Position numbers and translations under genes: made by a program. 64,000 nt of DNA from NCBI RefSeq assembly GCF_030408555.1, contig NZ_CP047048.1:1054001-1118000 (forward strand), in the 5' to 3' direction. Below the pieces are notes generated by a model that had not been told where the DNA came from, did not search any database, and worked only from the letters and a program-made list of their open reading frames with translations. This document shows positions 61,655-64,000 of this stretch, piece after piece. Source of the DNA: Corynebacterium aurimucosum (GTDB lineage: Bacteria > Actinomycetota > Actinomycetes > Mycobacteriales > Mycobacteriaceae). Positions within the stretch are counted from its first letter, which is position 1; every line of letters begins with the position of its first letter.

Positions 61655-61954
61655 TTACCAGCGTGTCTCTTCGGCAAAATATTTCGCGGCCTTACGCAGG
61701 ATGTCGCGTTCTTCACGAAGCTTAGAGACTTCTTTTTCTAGCTGACGGATTCGTTCAGAATCAGTCGTCGCCTGTGCCTTGTCGCGCATGCTTTTTGTGC
61801 GGACACGCTTGCCGGTGCCGTACTGCTTAAGCCAGGAATAAAGTGAGGAACGATTGATTCCTAGCTCTGCTGAAGCCGCGTGAAGTGAGAGGTCCTCATT
61901 GTTTTCGTAGAGGGCCACAGCATCACGTTTGAACTGTTCGGAGTACCTAGGCAT
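61655..61954 (-). CDS. IS3-family OrfA (helix-turn-helix, leucine zipper)
   Basis: A 99-aa protein: HTH (LHAASAELGINRSSLYSWLKQYG), then a coiled coil (ERIRQLEKEVSKLREERDIL broken by charged residues) and KAAKYFAEETRW. It binds the terminal repeats and multimerises. orfB is in the -1 frame relative to it. Confidence 0.92.
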   Translation of the reverse strand: MPRYSEQFKRDAVALYENNEDLSLHAASAELGINRSSLYSWLKQYGTGKRVRTKSMRDKAQATTDSERIRQLEKEVSKLREERDILRKAAKYFAEETRW

Positions 61955-62026
61955 GGTGGTAGATTACCTTTCTTCCCAACCCAACAGGGCTGGATATCAG
62001 GTGTCTACCTAACAGGGGTCAGGTCC

Positions 62027-62345
62027 GGGTGACCCAACGGGTGGCATCGTGATCACTAAGAACGAGTTCCCCAGATTCCTTGGTGCACAGGAACGTCGTG
62101 AGCTCGATGGTGGCGAAATCATACTCGTAGACGGTCGTGGTGACCTGGTCACCAACATGTGCGCTGACGGACAGCTCTTCTTTGATTTCACGTGCGAGAG
62201 CCTGCTTAGGCGTCTCGCCTTCTTCAATCTTGCCGCCCGGAAACTCCCACATGCCGGCTAGTGATTTTCCTGGAGCTTTGCGGCAGGCCAGGAATCGATT
62301 GCCGTCTACGAAGACGGCTCCGACAACACGAATCGGTGAACTCAT
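62027..62345 (-). pseudogene. NUDIX hydrolase gene, 5' fragment cut by the IS
   Basis: The first 106 codons of a MutT-like NUDIX hydrolase. The NUDIX box runs from GGKIEEGE to REIKEELSV and keeps the metal-binding REIKEE; the G of EExGU is S. The present product reads three residues into the IS and stops there (TGA 62019-62021), giving about 108 aa without the final helix. The intact protein would have been 130 aa, a usual size. It was the first gene of the NUDIX-helicase operon. Likely substrates are modified or free nucleoside triphosphates. Confidence 0.85.
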
Positions 62346-62378
62346 GGGCACTAGTATGCCGGCTGGCCCGCACCTTAT

Positions 62379-63347
62379 CTAGGAATTCGCTCCTGTGGTA
62401 GCAGAAAAGTGCGCTGTCACAATGTCATCAATCAACCGCGCGGCCAGCTTGGCGGTGTGGCTGTCGGTGTCGAAGGTGGGGTTGAGCTCGACGACGTCGA
62501 CAATCGCGAGGCGTCCCGTGGCGGCGATGCTCAGCGCCAGTGCCCGGATGGTGTTTACTGGCACGCCGAGGCCAGCGGGGGCGGAGACACCCGGTGCCTG
62601 GTCGGCGGGGAGGACATCCAAGTCGATGGAGAGGTGGATGGGCTTGGTGCCGGAGTAGATGCTGTCGATGGTTGTGCGCAGCTGGGAGCGATCCATGCTG
62701 AGCAAATCCTCGTCGAGGACGACGGTGACGCCGAGGGCGGAGGCTTCGTGGAAAAGCACGGGCGTGTTGTTGGGGCGGGAGATTCCCAGGACGGAATAGT
62801 CGAAGTCCTCCCGGCCTACCAGCTCAGAAATTTGTTTAAACGGGGTGCCGGAGGTAGGCACGTCCGTGGTGCGGAGATCGAAGTGCGCGTCCAAGTTGAT
62901 GATCTGCAGAGGCCCCTGGGCGCGGAAAGCACCGCGGTGGGAGCCGAAGGCGGTTTCGTGGCCGCCGCCGAGGATGATGGGCAGGTGCCCGGCGCGTGAG
63001 AGTGATTCCACCGCATTGGAGAGGCGCTCGTGGGCGGCCTCCAGGTCGGTGCCTTGGGTGGTGATCGTGCCGGCGTCGTACAGCGGATGCGGATGGTGCA
63101 GCGCCAGGGAACCCAGGGCGCCGCGCAGGGCAGCTGGGCCTGCAGCCGCGCCGGGGCGGCCATGGTTGCGCTCAACGCCCTCGTCGGAGGCAAAGCCCAG
63201 GAGTGCCACGCCGGGTTGTTCCTGGGGGTTCGCTAGGTCGAGGGGACGAACTACGCTGTGCCACCGCGCATGCTCGGGGCCTGGGCCATCGGAGCGGCCG
63301 GACCACTCGGGGGCAGGGGAGTAGGCGGGGGCATCAACGGTGTTCAT
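62379..63347 (-). CDS. hutG: formimidoylglutamase-like ureohydrolase
   Basis: A 322-aa member of the arginase/agmatinase family. Mn-binding motifs are present in order: GGGHETAFGSH (about residues 128-138), NLDAHFDLR (about 153-161), and SIDLDVLPADQAPGVSAP (about 250-267). The SAPAG substrate loop and overall length fit HutG, the last step of histidine degradation, better than agmatinase. ATG 63347 has AAAGGA 5 nt upstream, 2 bp after the permease stop, so the gene is in one operon with an amino-acid permease. Confidence 0.85.
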   Translation of the reverse strand: MNTVDAPAYSPAPEWSGRSDGPGPEHARWHSVVRPLDLANPQEQPGVALLGFASDEGVERNHGRPGAAAGPAALRGALGSLALHHPHPLYDAGTITTQGTDLEAAHERLSNAVESLSRAGHLPIILGGGHETAFGSHRGAFRAQGPLQIINLDAHFDLRTTDVPTSGTPFKQISELVGREDFDYSVLGISRPNNTPVLFHEASALGVTVVLDEDLLSMDRSQLRTTIDSIYSGTKPIHLSIDLDVLPADQAPGVSAPAGLGVPVNTIRALALSIAATGRLAIVDVVELNPTFDTDSHTAKLAARLIDDIVTAHFSATTGANS

Positions 63348-63349
63348 GG

Positions 63350-64000
63350 CTATCCTTTCGCGTCTGTTTCTTGTTCGGCTGTATTTTGCAGGGCTGCTTC
63401 CTGTGGGGTGCTCGCGGCGGCGCTGCGGCGGCCGGTGAGGTAGAAGATGGCGGTCATAAGGAGGATGAAGATAACGCCCGTGGCGAGTGCCGGGCGGTAT
63501 TGCTCCTGCCACACCATGATGCCAAAAGTGAAGATGATGAAGGCGATGGAGAAGTATTGGCCCCAGGGCCAGAAGGGGACGGTGTATTCCAGGCTGGCGC
63601 GTTCCTCGGTGGGCATCTGGCGGCGGGAAGCCACGTGGGCCAAGAGGATCATCAGCCACACGTAGATGGTGGCAAACGTGGCCAGGGAGGCGATGACTTC
63701 GAAGACGTTATCCGGGATGAGCGCGTTGAGTCCGGTGCCGATAATCATGACGATAAGCAGGATGATCATGGTCATGACCGGCACACCTCGGGTCTTTTTG
63801 GCCATGACCTTTGGCGCGAGGTTCTGGCGTGCCAGGCCGGTGAGAACGTTGCCGGCGCCGAAGAGATCCGCATTGATGGCGGACACCGCCGCGGTGATGA
63901 CAACGACGTTGAGTGCGGCGGCAGCCCAGGTGACGCCGAGGGTGGAGAAGATTTGGACGAAGGGGCTTTCCTCACCGGTGATGCTGCGCCAGGGGTTGAT
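63350..64000 (-). CDS. APC-family amino-acid permease, C-terminal part (histidine permease candidate)
   Basis: The last 216 residues of a permease whose start lies beyond the right edge. The visible part has about five helices and the APC signature INADLFGAGNVLTGLARQNLAPKV, followed by TRGVPVMTMIILL. The tail is Ala/Glu-rich. Its link to hutG by a 2-bp gap suggests histidine as substrate, as with HutT-type permeases; this is inference from context. Confidence 0.85.
   Translation of the reverse strand: MNPWRSITGEESPFVQIFSTLGVTWAAAALNVVVITAAVSAINADLFGAGNVLTGLARQNLAPKVMAKKTRGVPVMTMIILLIVMIIGTGLNALIPDNVFEVIASLATFATIYVWLMILLAHVASRRQMPTEERASLEYTVPFWPWGQYFSIAFIIFTFGIMVWQEQYRPALATGVIFILLMTAIFYLTGRRSAAASTPQEAALQNTAEQETDAKG

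Larger units (their letters stand above)
60725..62026 (-). mobile_element. IS3-family insertion sequence
   Basis: A 1,302-bp element with imperfect terminal inverted repeats (GGCCTGACCCCC at the left, GGACCTGACCCC at the right end read inward, both followed within 10 nt by GTAGACAC) and a 3-bp GGG target duplication (60722-60724 and 62027-62029). The exact ends are inferred, because this choice restores the broken NUDIX frame. It carries orfA and orfB in the usual -1 arrangement and looks complete and potentially active. Confidence 0.85.

Overview
The window is high-GC actinobacterial chromosome, almost certainly a Corynebacterium. Four things point there: mycothiol (mshB), mycolate-group lipoglycan (lpqW) and glucosylglycerate (gpgS) genes; the E1-E2 fused 2-oxoglutarate dehydrogenase (odhA); a gene order that follows M. 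tuberculosis Rv1165 (typA) to Rv1248c (kgd); and a sortase-anchored G5-repeat surface protein. A complete selenocysteine apparatus beside formate dehydrogenase genes narrows it to the minority of corynebacteria that use Sec. I cannot name the species from sequence alone.

Layout. 1-6.6 kb: the end of a formate dehydrogenase operon (Fe-S subunit, NrfD-type membrane subunit), a secreted SGNH hydrolase, then selD, selC (tRNA-Sec), selA and selB. 6.7-10.7 kb: unknown gene, ZIP metal transporter, DUF808 membrane protein, and a coupled secreted protein/DUF402 pair. 10.9-18.7 kb: typA, lpqW-mshB-Rv1171-like operon, fdxC-dapC, an RluA pseudouridine synthase, a GtrA protein. 19.2-20.8 kb: small accessory genes (XRE regulator plus membrane protein, AbiEi/DUF559 protein). 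21.3-30.2 kb: two amino-acid permeases, dapD, dapE, LOG protein, folP, gpgS, DivIVA-like protein, DUF3117 mini-gene, an RlmA-like methyltransferase. 30.6-39.7 kb: GH32-like protein and glgA (minus) against glgC (plus), methyltransferase, sigE with its anti-sigma factor, tatB, mrp, a lipoprotein. 40.1-46.3 kb: a giant cell-wall surface protein split by an in-frame UGA. 46.9-57.2 kb: odhA, unknown membrane protein, carboxylesterase, a very acidic protein with an ECF-type membrane protein, an MFS transporter. 57.5-62.3 kb: a NUDIX plus PLD-helicase-DUF3427 operon broken by an IS3-family element. 62.4-64 kb: hutG and an amino-acid permease running off the end.

How the genes work together. The sel genes provide UGA decoding for the selenoprotein formate dehydrogenase expected just left of the window. 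dapC, dapD and dapE supply the succinylase branch of lysine/diaminopimelate synthesis. gpgS, glgA and glgC serve glucan and glycogen metabolism. sigE, cseE and tatB form the envelope-stress and export block.

Most notable. (1) Eleven 62-63 bp inverted-repeat elements (arms CCCTTCGCGCTCACC / GGTGAGCGCGAAGGG around a 32-33 nt variable centre) lie only between genes, mostly between convergent ones. (2) The surface protein carries a UGA at codon 199 in a genome that can decode UGA as Sec; a TGG-to-TGA nonsense change is more likely than Sec, but recoding or leaky readthrough can be tested. (3) The NUDIX-helicase pair looks like a two-gene defence or repair module. Removing the IS plus one 3-bp duplication restores a 130-residue NUDIX protein whose stop overlaps the helicase start. 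(4) The GH32-like protein in the glgA operon has lost two of three catalytic residues.
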